From an uncultured Myxococcales bacterium (GTDB taxonomy: Bacteria; Myxococcota_A; Polyangia; Polyangiales; Polyangiaceae): a stretch of 38,486 bases of DNA. A program made the translations under genes and the position numbers. The notes under the pieces were generated by a model. That model was not told the DNA's origin. It ran no database searches and saw only the letters and a program-made list of their open reading frames with translations. Numbering within the stretch: position 1 is the first letter of the stretch; the number at the start of each line of letters is the position of its first letter. Below, piece after piece: positions 25,849 to 34,720 of this stretch. Location of the stretch: positions 1-38,486 of the forward strand of contig CALFEQ010000051.1 of NCBI GenBank assembly GCA_937949945.1, in the 5' to 3' direction.

Positions 25849-25854
25849 AGAATA
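25849..25854 (-). promoter_or_regulatory. Possible -10 box of the TPR gene
   Basis: The minus strand reads TATTCT six bases before the ATG at 25842. A TTGG stretch lies about 20 bp further upstream. On the plus strand this segment also forms AGAGCG-AACGC-CGCTCT followed by T residues (25854-25874), which resembles a terminator although no plus-strand gene ends here. Confidence 0.3.
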
Positions 25855-25919
25855 GAGCGAACGCCGCTCTTTTTACCAACCTTGGCGCATCCGTCGGGGA
25901 GCTCCCGGCGGCGCCCGAC

Positions 25920-28046
25920 TCAGTACGGGTTGTCGGGCAGCACCATCGGGTCCTCTTCCTTCTCCTTCGGGCGCTTCGGCGCAGGCTTCGAGGAGGCGGT
26001 GGCCTGCGCCCCCGCGTCCGCGGCGGCGGCGGGGGCCTTGGCGTCGGAGACAGGCTTCATCTTGATCTCGAGCGGGCTCGCCGTGAAGAAGTCGACGACG
26101 ACGCTCTTGTCCTCGTAGCCCTTCGCGTGCGCCACCAGCGTCACGACCTTCCCCGCGGGGGGCCGCGCGACGGCACGCTCGCCGCCCGGAAGCTCGTGCC
26201 CGTCCACGGTGATCACCGCGTCGGGAGGATCCACGACGAGCGTGATCCGCGCATTCGCCTCCCCCGCCGTCGCCGCCGACGACGGCGCGCTCGCCGCGGG
26301 AGCGGAGGGCTCGGCGGCCGGCGCGCTCGCCGCGACGGCCGGCGGCGAAGAAAGCTGAGCCGTACGCGCCCGCCACAAGTAGAACCCGCCGCCGATGAGC
26401 ACGGCGACGAGCACGCCGACGAGCGCCGCGACCGCGTAGTGTCCTGCGCTGGCGGGTTGCTCGCCCGCCTCGTCGTGGGCGGCCACGCTGCCGCTCGGGC
26501 TGCTCGGCGGGGCCATCGAGGGCGGCACGTGCGCGTTCTGCGGCGCCGCGGCCTGCGCGGCGGTCACGGCGACCGGGTTCGAGCGGCGCGGGTCCGCGAA
26601 GGGCGAGACGATGGCGCCGGGGCCCGACAGAGGGAGCGTGAAGGTCCGGCCGGCGACGGGCCGCGGCGGCTCGGGCGCGGACGGCTGCGCTTCACCGGCG
26701 ACGGCGAGCGCGCCGGGCGCCTGCGGGATCGTCGGTGCGGTCGACGAGAGGGCATGGCCGTGCATGGTGGCGTCGCTCTCGACGACCTCGGGGGCCGAGG
26801 CGATGCCGACGGACGCGGGCGCCGCTGCGGGCGGCCGAACCGATGCGCGTGGCGTGAAGACCAATCGCCCGCTCGCCGGCGGAGGCTCGGACGCGGCACG
26901 CAGCTGGCTCGAGGGCTTCACGCCCGACCGGTGATCGGGCGTGTCGCGCGACGGGGGCGCGCGGGCGGGCTCCCACGCGCTCTCCGCGGCCATCGACTGC
27001 GCCTGCTTGATGCGCTCCTTGCGCCGCTCGACGTGCTCGGCGATGCGCGCGCGCACCGCTTGCGCGACGTGGGACTGCGTCACGAGGTGTCCTTTCGCGA
27101 GGAACTCCTCGAGCGCGAAGCGCATGCGCTCCGCCGTCGGGTACCGGAGGATCGGCTCGTGCGCGAGCGCGCGGAGCACGATGCGCTCGAGCTCGGCCGG
27201 ATAGCCGCGGATGATGCTCGTCGGCGGCTCGAGCTCGGCGTTGAGGATCGCGTTCATGATCTGGTGATCGTGCTCGCCGCGGAACGGGCGCATGCCCGTC
27301 GTCGCTTCGTAGAGCACGCACCCGAGAGAGAAGACGTCGCTCCGCCGATCGATCTTGCCCCCGGTGACCTGCTCCGGGGACATGTAGCTCACCTTCCCTT
27401 TGAGCTGCCCGGCGCTCGTCTGCTCGTGGAGCTGCCCGAGGGCCTTCGCCACGCCGAAGTCGCAGACCTTCGCGACGCCGTCGAGCGACAAGAGGATGTT
27501 GTGCGGGGACAGATCGCGATGCACGACGTCGAGCTTCCGGCCGTCCTCGTCCGTCAGCTCGTGCGCCGCGTGGACCCCGGCGCATGCGTCCGCGATGATG
27601 CGCGCGACCACCCGCGGGTCGAGCGGCTCGCTCTTCTTCTGGGGGCGAATCACGCGCGCGAGCGAGTCGCCGTTCACCCACTCCATCGCGAGGTAGAGCA
27701 CGCGCCTCTCCTCGCCGAGCTCGTAGATCTCGCAGACGTTCGGGTGATGGACGCCCGAGGCGATGCGCGCCTCGTCGAGGAACATGCGCTCGAACTCGGG
27801 CTCGTCGGCGAGATGCGGGAGGATCGTCTTGATCGCGACGAGCTTCTGGAAGCCGCGCTGTCCGTGCAGGCGCGCCGCCCAGACACGCGCCATGCCTCCG
27901 CGCGCAATGGGGACGAGCAGCTCGTACCGACCGAGGCGCGTACCTGGCCGCAACGAGCCGAAGTCGGACGGCTCGTCCACCGCGTCGCCGTCCGAACGAA
28001 GGACGCCCGCCACGTAACCAAGATTACAGCAGAACGACCCTTCCAT
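25920..28046 (-). CDS. Transmembrane Ser/Thr protein kinase with PEGA-like tail
   Basis: The 708-aa protein has a kinase domain at about 40-315: ARGGMARVWAARL (48-60), Lys73, VHRDLSPHN (175-183; the SPHN form is common in myxobacterial kinases), CDFG (195-198), YMSPEQ and the RSDVFSLGCVLYE helix, so it should be active. A 200-residue Pro/Ala/Ser-rich linker leads to one membrane helix (about 537-558) and a PEGA-like domain (about 600-665, VDPPDAVITVDGHELPGG) outside. The first 25 residues are weakly supported and the true start may be an internal GTG. It lies 77 bp upstream of the TPR gene. Confidence 0.92.
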   Translation of the reverse strand: MEGSFCCNLGYVAGVLRSDGDAVDEPSDFGSLRPGTRLGRYELLVPIARGGMARVWAARLHGQRGFQKLVAIKTILPHLADEPEFERMFLDEARIASGVHHPNVCEIYELGEERRVLYLAMEWVNGDSLARVIRPQKKSEPLDPRVVARIIADACAGVHAAHELTDEDGRKLDVVHRDLSPHNILLSLDGVAKVCDFGVAKALGQLHEQTSAGQLKGKVSYMSPEQVTGGKIDRRSDVFSLGCVLYEATTGMRPFRGEHDHQIMNAILNAELEPPTSIIRGYPAELERIVLRALAHEPILRYPTAERMRFALEEFLAKGHLVTQSHVAQAVRARIAEHVERRKERIKQAQSMAAESAWEPARAPPSRDTPDHRSGVKPSSQLRAASEPPPASGRLVFTPRASVRPPAAAPASVGIASAPEVVESDATMHGHALSSTAPTIPQAPGALAVAGEAQPSAPEPPRPVAGRTFTLPLSGPGAIVSPFADPRRSNPVAVTAAQAAAPQNAHVPPSMAPPSSPSGSVAAHDEAGEQPASAGHYAVAALVGVLVAVLIGGGFYLWRARTAQLSSPPAVAASAPAAEPSAPAASAPSSAATAGEANARITLVVDPPDAVITVDGHELPGGERAVARPPAGKVVTLVAHAKGYEDKSVVVDFFTASPLEIKMKPVSDAKAPAAAADAGAQATASSKPAPKRPKEKEEDPMVLPDNPY

Positions 28047-28176
28047 CCCAAAGCTGAGCCGGGGGACGGCGTGGAGACGCGCTCCTCACCGGCCAGGCTC
28101 GGCGCCTGCATGGGGAGACACGCGCCATGCCGCCCGGCTTCCGGTCGGGGCCGCCGAGTGCCATAAGCCTCGCCCG

Positions 28177-29517
28177 ATGAAGCGTCGCTCCCCCGCTCCG
28201 CTCGGCGCGCTCGCTCCGGAGGCGGCTCCAACCACGGAAAATGCCGAGCACGTTGAACGATCGAGCGCTCGGTCGATCCCGCGAGCCGAGGGCGCGGCGT
28301 GGGGGGTCGCGCTCATGGCCACGCTCGGGATGAGCGTGAGCTACGTCGACCGGCAGACGCTCGCGGCGATCGCGCCCTCGGTGACGAAGGCGCTCGCGAT
28401 CGACAACGCCCGATACGGATGGCTCTTGAGCGCGTTCTCGATGGCGTACCTCGTCGGCGCCCCGCTCGCGGGCATCGTCGTGGACCGGCTCGGCGCGCGT
28501 CGTGGCTTCGCGGCGGCGGTCGTCGTGTGGTCGGCGGTCGCGGGGGCGCACGCGCTCGCGGGATCGTTCGCGGTCCTCTTCGCGCTCCGCATCCTCCTCG
28601 GGATGGCCGAGGCCCCGTCCTTCCCAGCGGCGGCGCAGGCGATCCGCAAGGCGCTGCCGGGCGCACGCCGCCCGCTCGCGTTCGGGCTCCTCTTCACCGG
28701 CAGCTCGATCGGCGCCGTCGTCGCCGCCAAGCTCGCGGTCCGGCTCGATGCGGCGTACGGCTTCCGGGTCGCCTTCGTGGGCACGGCGCTCATCGGGACG
28801 CTCTGGATTCCGGCCTGGCTGTGGGTCACCCGGCGCGCGGGCGACGCTGCACGGGAGCACGAAGAGGATCCTCCCGTCCCGACACGAACGGTCCGGCCTG
28901 GTCGCTCCGACTGGCTCGCCGTCGTGACGAGCCCGCCCGTCCTTCGCGCGATCGTCGCCATCGTCGGCTCCGCGCCGGCCCTCATGTTCGTCTTGAACTG
29001 GACGTCGAAGTACCTGGTCGAGAGCTGGCATGTCCCGAAGGAGGACGTCGGCAACTACCTCGTGGCCGCCCCGCTGCTCTTCGACCTCGGCGCCGTCGGC
29101 TTCGGCTGGATCGCGAGCGCCGGCGCGCACCGGAGGCCGCTCGGCGAGACGCGCCTGGACCTGTTCCTCGTGAGCATGCTCCTCGCGGCATCGCTCGCGC
29201 TCGCCCCGCTCGCGACGTCGCCCGCGATGGCAATCGCCCTCTGCGCCGCGTCGGCGTGCGGCGGCGGCGGCCTCTACGCGCTCGTCACCGCCGACATGCT
29301 CTCGCGCGTCCCCGTCCACCGGACGTCGAGCGCGGGCGGGATGACGGCCGCGGCGCAGTCGCTCGCGCACGTCGTCGCAGGCCCGCTCGTCGGCTGGACG
29401 ATCGATCGCACGCACGGCTACACCGCCGCGCTCGTCGGCCTCGGCGTCGCGGTCGTGCCCACCACGCTCGCGTTCCTCGCGTGGCCCGGGCTCTCGTCCC
29501 GCGGGACGGGGAGATGA
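28177..29517 (+). CDS. MFS transporter
   Basis: The 446-aa protein has 12 predicted membrane helices. The MFS signature is visible after TM2 (GIVVDRLGARRGF, about 88-100) with a repeat in the second half (TIDRTHGY). The early SVSYVDRQTLAAIAPSVTKAL stretch and the length resemble the anion:cation symporter/ExuT-like branch, which imports sugar acids or other organic anions with protons. The substrate cannot be fixed. It is divergent from the upstream kinase, and a hexamer repeat/hairpin follows its stop. Confidence 0.88.
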   Translation: MKRRSPAPLGALAPEAAPTTENAEHVERSSARSIPRAEGAAWGVALMATLGMSVSYVDRQTLAAIAPSVTKALAIDNARYGWLLSAFSMAYLVGAPLAGIVVDRLGARRGFAAAVVVWSAVAGAHALAGSFAVLFALRILLGMAEAPSFPAAAQAIRKALPGARRPLAFGLLFTGSSIGAVVAAKLAVRLDAAYGFRVAFVGTALIGTLWIPAWLWVTRRAGDAAREHEEDPPVPTRTVRPGRSDWLAVVTSPPVLRAIVAIVGSAPALMFVLNWTSKYLVESWHVPKEDVGNYLVAAPLLFDLGAVGFGWIASAGAHRRPLGETRLDLFLVSMLLAASLALAPLATSPAMAIALCAASACGGGGLYALVTADMLSRVPVHRTSSAGGMTAAAQSLAHVVAGPLVGWTIDRTHGYTAALVGLGVAVVPTTLAFLAWPGLSSRGTGR

Positions 29518-29523
29518 TGGGAG

Positions 29524-29582
29524 GCTCGTGCTCCTGCTCGTGCTCGTACTCGGTCGAGAACGAGGACGCGAGCGAGCACGAG
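29524..29582 (+). repeat. Hexamer repeat with hairpin after the MFS gene
   Basis: Units GCTCGT, GCTCCT, GCTCGT, GCTCGT, ACTCGG run from 29524 to 29553. CTCGTGCTCG (29537-29546) pairs with CGAGCACGAG (29573-29582), with an inner CTCG/CGAG pair. It starts 6 bp after the MFS stop codon. A terminator or mRNA-stabilising role is inference. Confidence 0.55.
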
Positions 29583-29666
29583 AGACCGCGTGCCACATCG
29601 CGACCCCCTCGAGTTGCCCCCACCCGAGCGTGCGCGTACTAGGCTCGTCCCCGAAAGGAACCCGCC

Positions 29667-30056
29667 ATGCGCTTGCTCCACACGATGATCCGCGTCGGTG
29701 ACCTCGAGGCCTCGAAGAAGTTCTACACCGAGGCGCTCGGCATGAAGGTCCTCCGTGAGAAGGAGTACCCCGACGGCAAGTTCACGCTCTGCTTCCTCGG
29801 CTACGGCGACGAGGATTCGCACACCGTCATCGAGCTCACGTACAACTGGGGCCGCAGCGAGTACACGCTCGGCGACGCGTTCGGGCACATCGCGATCGGC
29901 ACCGACGACATCAAGGCGACCTGCGAGCGGATCCGTTCGCTCGGCTACAAGGTCGTGCGGGAGCCCGGCCCGATGAAGCACGGCACGACCGTCATCGCCT
30001 TCGTCGAAGACCCGAACGGCTACAAGATCGAGCTCATCGAGCGCGGCACCGGCTGA
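29667..30056 (+). CDS. gloA: Lactoylglutathione lyase (glyoxalase I)
   Basis: This 129-aa protein matches bacterial GloA over its whole length. All four metal ligands are at the E. coli positions: His5, Glu56 (HTVIELTYNWG), His74 (FGHIAIGTDD) and Glu122 (GYKIELIE). It isomerises the hemithioacetal of methylglyoxal and a thiol (glutathione in characterised enzymes) to the lactoyl thioester in the cytoplasm. A strong ribosome site AAAGGAA precedes the ATG. Another aldehyde-handling enzyme, the aldehyde dehydrogenase, follows 74 bp downstream. Confidence 0.96.
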   Translation: MRLLHTMIRVGDLEASKKFYTEALGMKVLREKEYPDGKFTLCFLGYGDEDSHTVIELTYNWGRSEYTLGDAFGHIAIGTDDIKATCERIRSLGYKVVREPGPMKHGTTVIAFVEDPNGYKIELIERGTG

Positions 30057-30130
30057 ACGTCGTTGCGGCGGCCGTCCGCGCCGGCACCACGCGCCTTCTC
30101 TCGCGGTGCGTAGGGGCGTACTGTGCCGTC

Positions 30131-31687
30131 ATGGGCGTGCTCCACCGGATCGACACCTCGGCCAACGGCGAGTCGGCGCATCGGACACTCGAGAGCTGGG
30201 AGCCCGCGAGCGGGAAGCTGCTCGGCGAGGTGCCCATCGCGACGCGGGAGCACGTGCTCGAAACCGTCGCGCGCGCGCGCAAGGCGCAGCAGGCGTGGGG
30301 CGTGCTCCCCGTCGAGGAGCGTTGCACGCGGCTCCTCCGTCTCCGCGACGCGCTCGTGGAGCGCGCCGACGAGGTCGTCGACGTCGTGAGCCGCGAGTGC
30401 GGCAAGCCGCGCACCGACGCCCTCAACGAGCTCGTCATCGCCGTCGATCACCTGACCTACTACTGCAGGAACGCGCCGCGGATCCTCGCCGACAGGGAGC
30501 TCGGGCTGCACCTGTTCAAGCACAAGAAGAGCGTGGTCCAGTACCTCCCGCGCGGCGTCATCGGCATCATCTCGCCCTGGAACTTCCCCTTCGTCATCCC
30601 GATGGTCGACGTCTTCGCGGCGCTCGTCACCGGCAGCGCCGCGGTCCTGAAGCCGAGCGAGGTCACGCCGCTCACCGCCCAGAAGGCGAAGGAGGTCTTC
30701 GACGCGACCGGGCTCCCGGAGGACCTCTTCGGCGTCGTCCACGGTCACGGCGACGTCGGCCAGGCGCTCATCGAGAGCGGCATCCAGAAGCTCGTCTTCA
30801 CCGGCGGCGTCGAGACGGGCCGGCGGGTGGCCGCCGCCTGCGGAGCGAACCTCGTGCCGTGCGTGATGGAGCTCGGAGGCAAGGCGCCGCTCGTCGCGTG
30901 CGCGGACTGCGACGTCGATCGAACCGCCAACGCGATCGTGTACGGAGGCTTCCTCAACGCCGGGCAGGCCTGCATCGCCGTCGAGCGCGTCTATGCGCAC
31001 GAGGCCGTCTACGACCAGCTGGTCGAGCGCGTCCGCGAGCGCACGCAGAAGCTCCGTCAGGGCGATCCCACGACCGCGGAGGTCGACGTCGGCGCGATCA
31101 TCTTCCCGAAGCAGATCGAGGTCGCCGAGCGGCACATCGCCGACGCGCTCGCGAAGGGCGCGCGCCTCGTGATCGGCGGCAAACGCGGTCAGGGCCCCGG
31201 CCAGTTCTTCGAGCCGACGGTGCTCGCCGACTGCAATCACACGATGAGCGTGATGAAGGAGGAGATCTTCGGACCGATCGTCCCGATCATGAAGGTCTCG
31301 TCCGAGGACGAGGCGGTGCGCCTCGCCAACGACTCGCACCTCGGCCTCAACGCGTACGTGTTCACGAAGGACCGCGAGAAGGGCAAGCGGCTCGCGCAGC
31401 GCATCCAGGCGGGGAGCGTCCTCGTGAACGACGTCTTGTCGAACTACGCCGTCGCCGAGGCGCCCTTCGGAGGGATGAAGCAGAGCGGATTCGGCCGCGT
31501 GCACGGGGACGACGCGCTGCGCGACATGGCCGAAGTGCGCCACGTCTTCATCGGCCGGCTGCCGGAGCCGGCGGCGGATCCGACGTGGTTCCCCTACTCC
31601 GGCAAGGCCTACCGCTGGCAGATGCGCCTCGTCCGCGCGCTCTACTCGCGCGGCAGCGTGCTGAAGCGCATTCGAGAGATCTTCTGA
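30131..31687 (+). CDS. Aldehyde dehydrogenase family protein
   Basis: The 518-aa protein has the NAD(P)-dependent aldehyde dehydrogenase fold. Active-site residues are Asn151 in SPWNFPF, Glu247 in MELGGKAP and Cys281 in NAGQACIAVERV; FTGGVETG marks the cofactor loop. It oxidises an aldehyde to an acid in the cytoplasm; the C-terminal 40 residues (from AADPTWFPYS on) are an extra tail. The substrate is unknown, but its place next to gloA suggests detoxification of reactive aldehydes. A heptamer repeat follows 2 bp after the stop. Confidence 0.92.
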   Translation: MGVLHRIDTSANGESAHRTLESWEPASGKLLGEVPIATREHVLETVARARKAQQAWGVLPVEERCTRLLRLRDALVERADEVVDVVSRECGKPRTDALNELVIAVDHLTYYCRNAPRILADRELGLHLFKHKKSVVQYLPRGVIGIISPWNFPFVIPMVDVFAALVTGSAAVLKPSEVTPLTAQKAKEVFDATGLPEDLFGVVHGHGDVGQALIESGIQKLVFTGGVETGRRVAAACGANLVPCVMELGGKAPLVACADCDVDRTANAIVYGGFLNAGQACIAVERVYAHEAVYDQLVERVRERTQKLRQGDPTTAEVDVGAIIFPKQIEVAERHIADALAKGARLVIGGKRGQGPGQFFEPTVLADCNHTMSVMKEEIFGPIVPIMKVSSEDEAVRLANDSHLGLNAYVFTKDREKGKRLAQRIQAGSVLVNDVLSNYAVAEAPFGGMKQSGFGRVHGDDALRDMAEVRHVFIGRLPEPAADPTWFPYSGKAYRWQMRLVRALYSRGSVLKRIREIF

Positions 31688-31689
31688 AA

Positions 31690-31717
31690 CTGGAGCCCGG
31701 AGCCTGGAGCCCGGAGC
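31690..31717 (+). repeat. Heptamer tandem repeat (CTGGAGC/CCGGAGC)
   Basis: Four 7-bp units alternate CTGGAGC and CCGGAGC, 28 bp in total, between the stops of convergent genes at 31687 and 31725. Unit length and copy number match the arrays at 54-81 and 34688-34715, although the unit sequence differs. Confidence 0.9.
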
Positions 31718-31724
31718 CTAGCCC

Positions 31725-32153
31725 TCATCCCTTCATGCCGAGCCGACGGAGCTCGGCGACGCGCACCGCGTCGAGCAGCCGCGCGGCGAACTCCTTGCCG
31801 AAGTCGATCCGCCCGGCGGTCACGATCTCCGCGCCGCAGGCGGTGGCCATCTCGGACAGGCTCGCTCGGTCGGCGTCCGATATCCCCTCGTCGACCACGA
31901 CGACGAGCGGCAGGACCGTGGACATCGACGCGCAAGCCTGCCGGACGTCCTCGGCGCGGATGATCTCGACGGGGAGGATGGCGCGACGGCACGCCTCTTC
32001 TTGCTCGGGCGAGAGCGCCACGACCATGCAGCGCAGGAACGACGCGCCATCCATCGTCCGCGTCCCCACCGAGCGCGCCATGACGAAGAGGATAGCGCCG
32101 GCGGTCGCCGAAGGAAGAGCGCTCGCGACGGAAGCTTTGGAACGCGGTACCAT
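31725..32153 (-). CDS. Small receiver-like protein, function unknown
   Basis: The frame is 142 aa. The conserved-looking part begins near Met25 or Met34 (ATG at 32081 or 32054), so the true start is uncertain; no start has a strong ribosome site. The pattern VVALSPEQEEACRRAI, then LPLVVVVDEGISDADR, then GAEIVTAG resembles alternating strands and helices of a CheY-like fold, but the phospho-acceptor aspartate pocket is not clear. It is divergent from the kinase gene at 32231, 77 bp away, and may be functionally linked to it. Confidence 0.55.
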   Translation of the reverse strand: MVPRSKASVASALPSATAGAILFVMARSVGTRTMDGASFLRCMVVALSPEQEEACRRAILPVEIIRAEDVRQACASMSTVLPLVVVVDEGISDADRASLSEMATACGAEIVTAGRIDFGKEFAARLLDAVRVAELRRLGMKG

Positions 32154-32230
32154 CCGCGCTCGGGCGCGCCCGGGCGTCTCGAGCGCGACGTTGAACTCCC
32201 GTCTCCTCCCCCATACCCTCTTCTCCTTCC

Positions 32231-34687
32231 GTGGCGTCCCACGCGTTCAACGGCTCGCTCCCGATCCTCGTCGCGGACCTCGCCGACGAGGGAGCGCGGG
32301 ACTTTTTGCAGGGGGTCGCGCTCGCGGAGCAGGTGGCATTCGTTCCGCTGTTGGTGCCGCCGGTCGATCGGTCACCACACGCGCTCGAGGTGTACTCCCC
32401 CGACTCGGCGGAGCCGCTGCGGCTGCTCGCGGAGCCGGTCGGGCCGCCGACGCATGAAGGATTCCCCCTCCGGCTCCGACTCTGGAAGCAGGAGTCCGCC
32501 GCCGCGATCCGTGCCGCGCCGAAGCGCCCGACCGCGCTCCGAGCACGTCACGAGACGAGCCACGAGCTCACGGAGCGACACACCGCCGACCTCGGCGGAG
32601 AAGTCCCGAGCCGGCGCCGCGACCTCGTCGGCAGGGCGCTCGCCAACGGCAAGCTCCAGATCGAGTCGTTCATCGGCGGCGGCGGCGTCGGCGCCGTCTA
32701 CCGTGCGCAGCACCGCGAGCTCAGGATGCCCGTCGCGGTGAAGGTGCTGCACGAGGCATGGCAAGCCGACGTCGACTTCGGGCGTCGCTTCCACGCCGAG
32801 GCGCTCGCCGCGAGCCGTCTCGATCACCCGAACATCACGCGCGTCCTCGACTTCGGTCAGGAGCCGGACGGACTCCTCTACCTCGTGATGGAGTACCTCG
32901 ACGGCGTCGGCCTGAGGACGATCCTCGAGCGCGAAGGGCGCTTCGGCACCGAGCGCGTCGTGCGCATCGTGTCCCAGGTGTGCGCCGCCCTCGCCCACGC
33001 GCATGCGCGCAACGTCATCCACAAGGACGTCAAGCCCGAGAACCTCGTCATCGTCCAGGGCTCCGACGACGAAGGCGATCCGATGGAGGTCGTGAAGGTC
33101 TGCGACTTCGGCATCGCGCAGGCCCCTCACCTCGGTACGGACACCGGGCCGCGGAGGTTCCAAGGCACGCCCGAGTACATGTCTCCCGAGCAGTGCCAGT
33201 CGCTCGAGCTCGACGCTCGGAGCGACGTCTACTCGGTCGGCGTGGTGATGTACGAGCTCGTCACGGGCGACGTCCCGTTCACGGGTGACGACGTCGGGAG
33301 CATCGTCGCGGCCCACCTCCGCCAGGCGCCGGAGCCTCCTTCGAGCCGCGTGCGGGGCGTCGATCCGCGCCTCGAGGCCATCATCATGCGGGCGCTCGCG
33401 AAGGACCGCGCGCATCGCTTCCCGACGATGCGCGATCTCCGCGCGGCGCTCCGCGACCTGCTCGACAAGCCGCCGGTCTCGCTGAGCGGCCAGTTCCAGC
33501 GCGTCGTCGTCCCGTCGCTGCCGGTGAACCCGCCGCGATCGACGCCGCAGCCGTTCTCGTCGCCGGCGCCGTCGGGCATCGACGACGGCTGGCTGATCCC
33601 CGGCGGGAGGTACGCGCACATCGAGCTCGATCGCCCGGACTCGTCGAGGACGTCCGAGCTCATGACGGATCCGAGCGCGTTCATGCGTCGCCTGGTGAAC
33701 ACGACGGATCCGCGAGCGTTCGCCGAGCTCGTCCAGCCCCTCGAGGCCGCCATCCACACGCTCGTCGAAACCATGCAGGTCGAGACGCTCTGGCGTCTGG
33801 CGAGCACCCTCGACATCCTCGCGACCGAGGGGCCCGAGCTCCCGGGTTCGCGCGCGGCGGCGTCGCGGGCCCTCTTGCGCGTGATCCGCGGTCCCAGCGT
33901 GCTCGCGCCCGTCGCCCATCGCGTCCTCACCACCGGCGACCAGACCGGCATCCGTCTGCTCGTCGCCGCGGGCGCCTTCGGCGCGCACGCGCTCTACTCG
34001 GCCCGTGTGCGGTGCGGCGAGCCGGAGGCACGCACGCGCTTCATCCGCGGGCTCGAGGCCATCGGCACGGCCGCGCTCCCGATCCTCCGCGGCGGCCTCG
34101 AGCGGCTCGCCGATCGGCTCGTGGCGCCGGGCGCGATCGAGATCGCGGAAGACCTCCTCGCCGCGCTCCCCGAGGTGCACGACGACGCGCTCGGCGCGAT
34201 CGTCGCTCGCTACGCGCGCTCGACCGAGCCGAGGCTCGCGCGCGCCGCGGTCGCTGCGCTCCCTTCGCTCTGGCGCGAGCGCTCGCGCGCCATCGTCCTC
34301 GGGCTCGTCGAGCATCCGTCCGAGGACGTCGCGGTCGCCGCGATGGGCGCGCTCGCGCAGCTCGGGATCTCCGACGAGCACACGCCGAGGCGCCTCGCGA
34401 TCATCCTCGACCGCGCCCAGCGAGGCAGCTTGCGGGTCGCGGCGGCTCGCGCGCTCGCCAAGTCGCACGGAGAGGCGCGGCGCATCGCGACCGCCCTCCT
34501 CGAGGCTCGCCTCCGGCAAGCGAGCTACCCCACGACCGGCGGCGGCGATGTCTTGCTCGCGCTGGCGCGCGCCTTCGTCACCGTCGCGCCCGATCGGGCG
34601 GCAGCGGAGCGCCTCGTGCAGGAGGTCGCGAAGAACTGGCCTCCCGAGCTGAGGCAGTCGTCGGTCCTCGGTCCTCCGTCCGGGTGA
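32231..34687 (+). CDS. Cytoplasmic Ser/Thr protein kinase with helical-repeat tail
   Basis: The 818-aa protein starts at GTG. Residues 1-85 form a small separate domain (LEVYSPDSAEPLRLLAEPV then GFPLRLRLW) that may be PilZ-like. The kinase domain is at about 140-412: GGGGVGAVYRA (149-159), Lys171, VIHKDVKPEN (262-271, His-Lys-Asp in place of the usual His-Arg-Asp), CDFG (291-294), YMSPEQ and RSDVYSVGVVMYE. The C-terminal 330 residues are regular Ala/Leu/Arg-rich helices resembling HEAT repeats (for example LARAAVAALPSLWRERSRA). No membrane helix is seen. The stop is followed immediately by a heptamer hairpin. Confidence 0.9.
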   Translation: MASHAFNGSLPILVADLADEGARDFLQGVALAEQVAFVPLLVPPVDRSPHALEVYSPDSAEPLRLLAEPVGPPTHEGFPLRLRLWKQESAAAIRAAPKRPTALRARHETSHELTERHTADLGGEVPSRRRDLVGRALANGKLQIESFIGGGGVGAVYRAQHRELRMPVAVKVLHEAWQADVDFGRRFHAEALAASRLDHPNITRVLDFGQEPDGLLYLVMEYLDGVGLRTILEREGRFGTERVVRIVSQVCAALAHAHARNVIHKDVKPENLVIVQGSDDEGDPMEVVKVCDFGIAQAPHLGTDTGPRRFQGTPEYMSPEQCQSLELDARSDVYSVGVVMYELVTGDVPFTGDDVGSIVAAHLRQAPEPPSSRVRGVDPRLEAIIMRALAKDRAHRFPTMRDLRAALRDLLDKPPVSLSGQFQRVVVPSLPVNPPRSTPQPFSSPAPSGIDDGWLIPGGRYAHIELDRPDSSRTSELMTDPSAFMRRLVNTTDPRAFAELVQPLEAAIHTLVETMQVETLWRLASTLDILATEGPELPGSRAAASRALLRVIRGPSVLAPVAHRVLTTGDQTGIRLLVAAGAFGAHALYSARVRCGEPEARTRFIRGLEAIGTAALPILRGGLERLADRLVAPGAIEIAEDLLAALPEVHDDALGAIVARYARSTEPRLARAAVAALPSLWRERSRAIVLGLVEHPSEDVAVAAMGALAQLGISDEHTPRRLAIILDRAQRGSLRVAAARALAKSHGEARRIATALLEARLRQASYPTTGGGDVLLALARAFVTVAPDRAAAERLVQEVAKNWPPELRQSSVLGPPSG

Positions 34688-34715
34688 CCCGAGGCCCGAG
34701 GCTCGGGGCTCGGAG
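34688..34715. terminator. Heptamer-built hairpin between convergent genes
   Basis: Four 7-bp units (CCCGAGG, CCCGAGG, CTCGGGG, CTCGGAG) start at the first base after the kinase stop. The first pair can fold onto the second, CCCGAG with CTCGGG and CCGAG with CTCGG, to give a GC-rich stem between the convergent kinase and MglA-like genes. No T-tract follows. Confidence 0.6.
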
Positions 34716-34720
34716 CAAGG

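Noticed and set aside
25854..25874. Rho-independent-like terminator on the plus strand
   Set aside because: No plus-strand gene ends upstream; the segment lies in the promoter region of a minus-strand gene, so termination is not supported.
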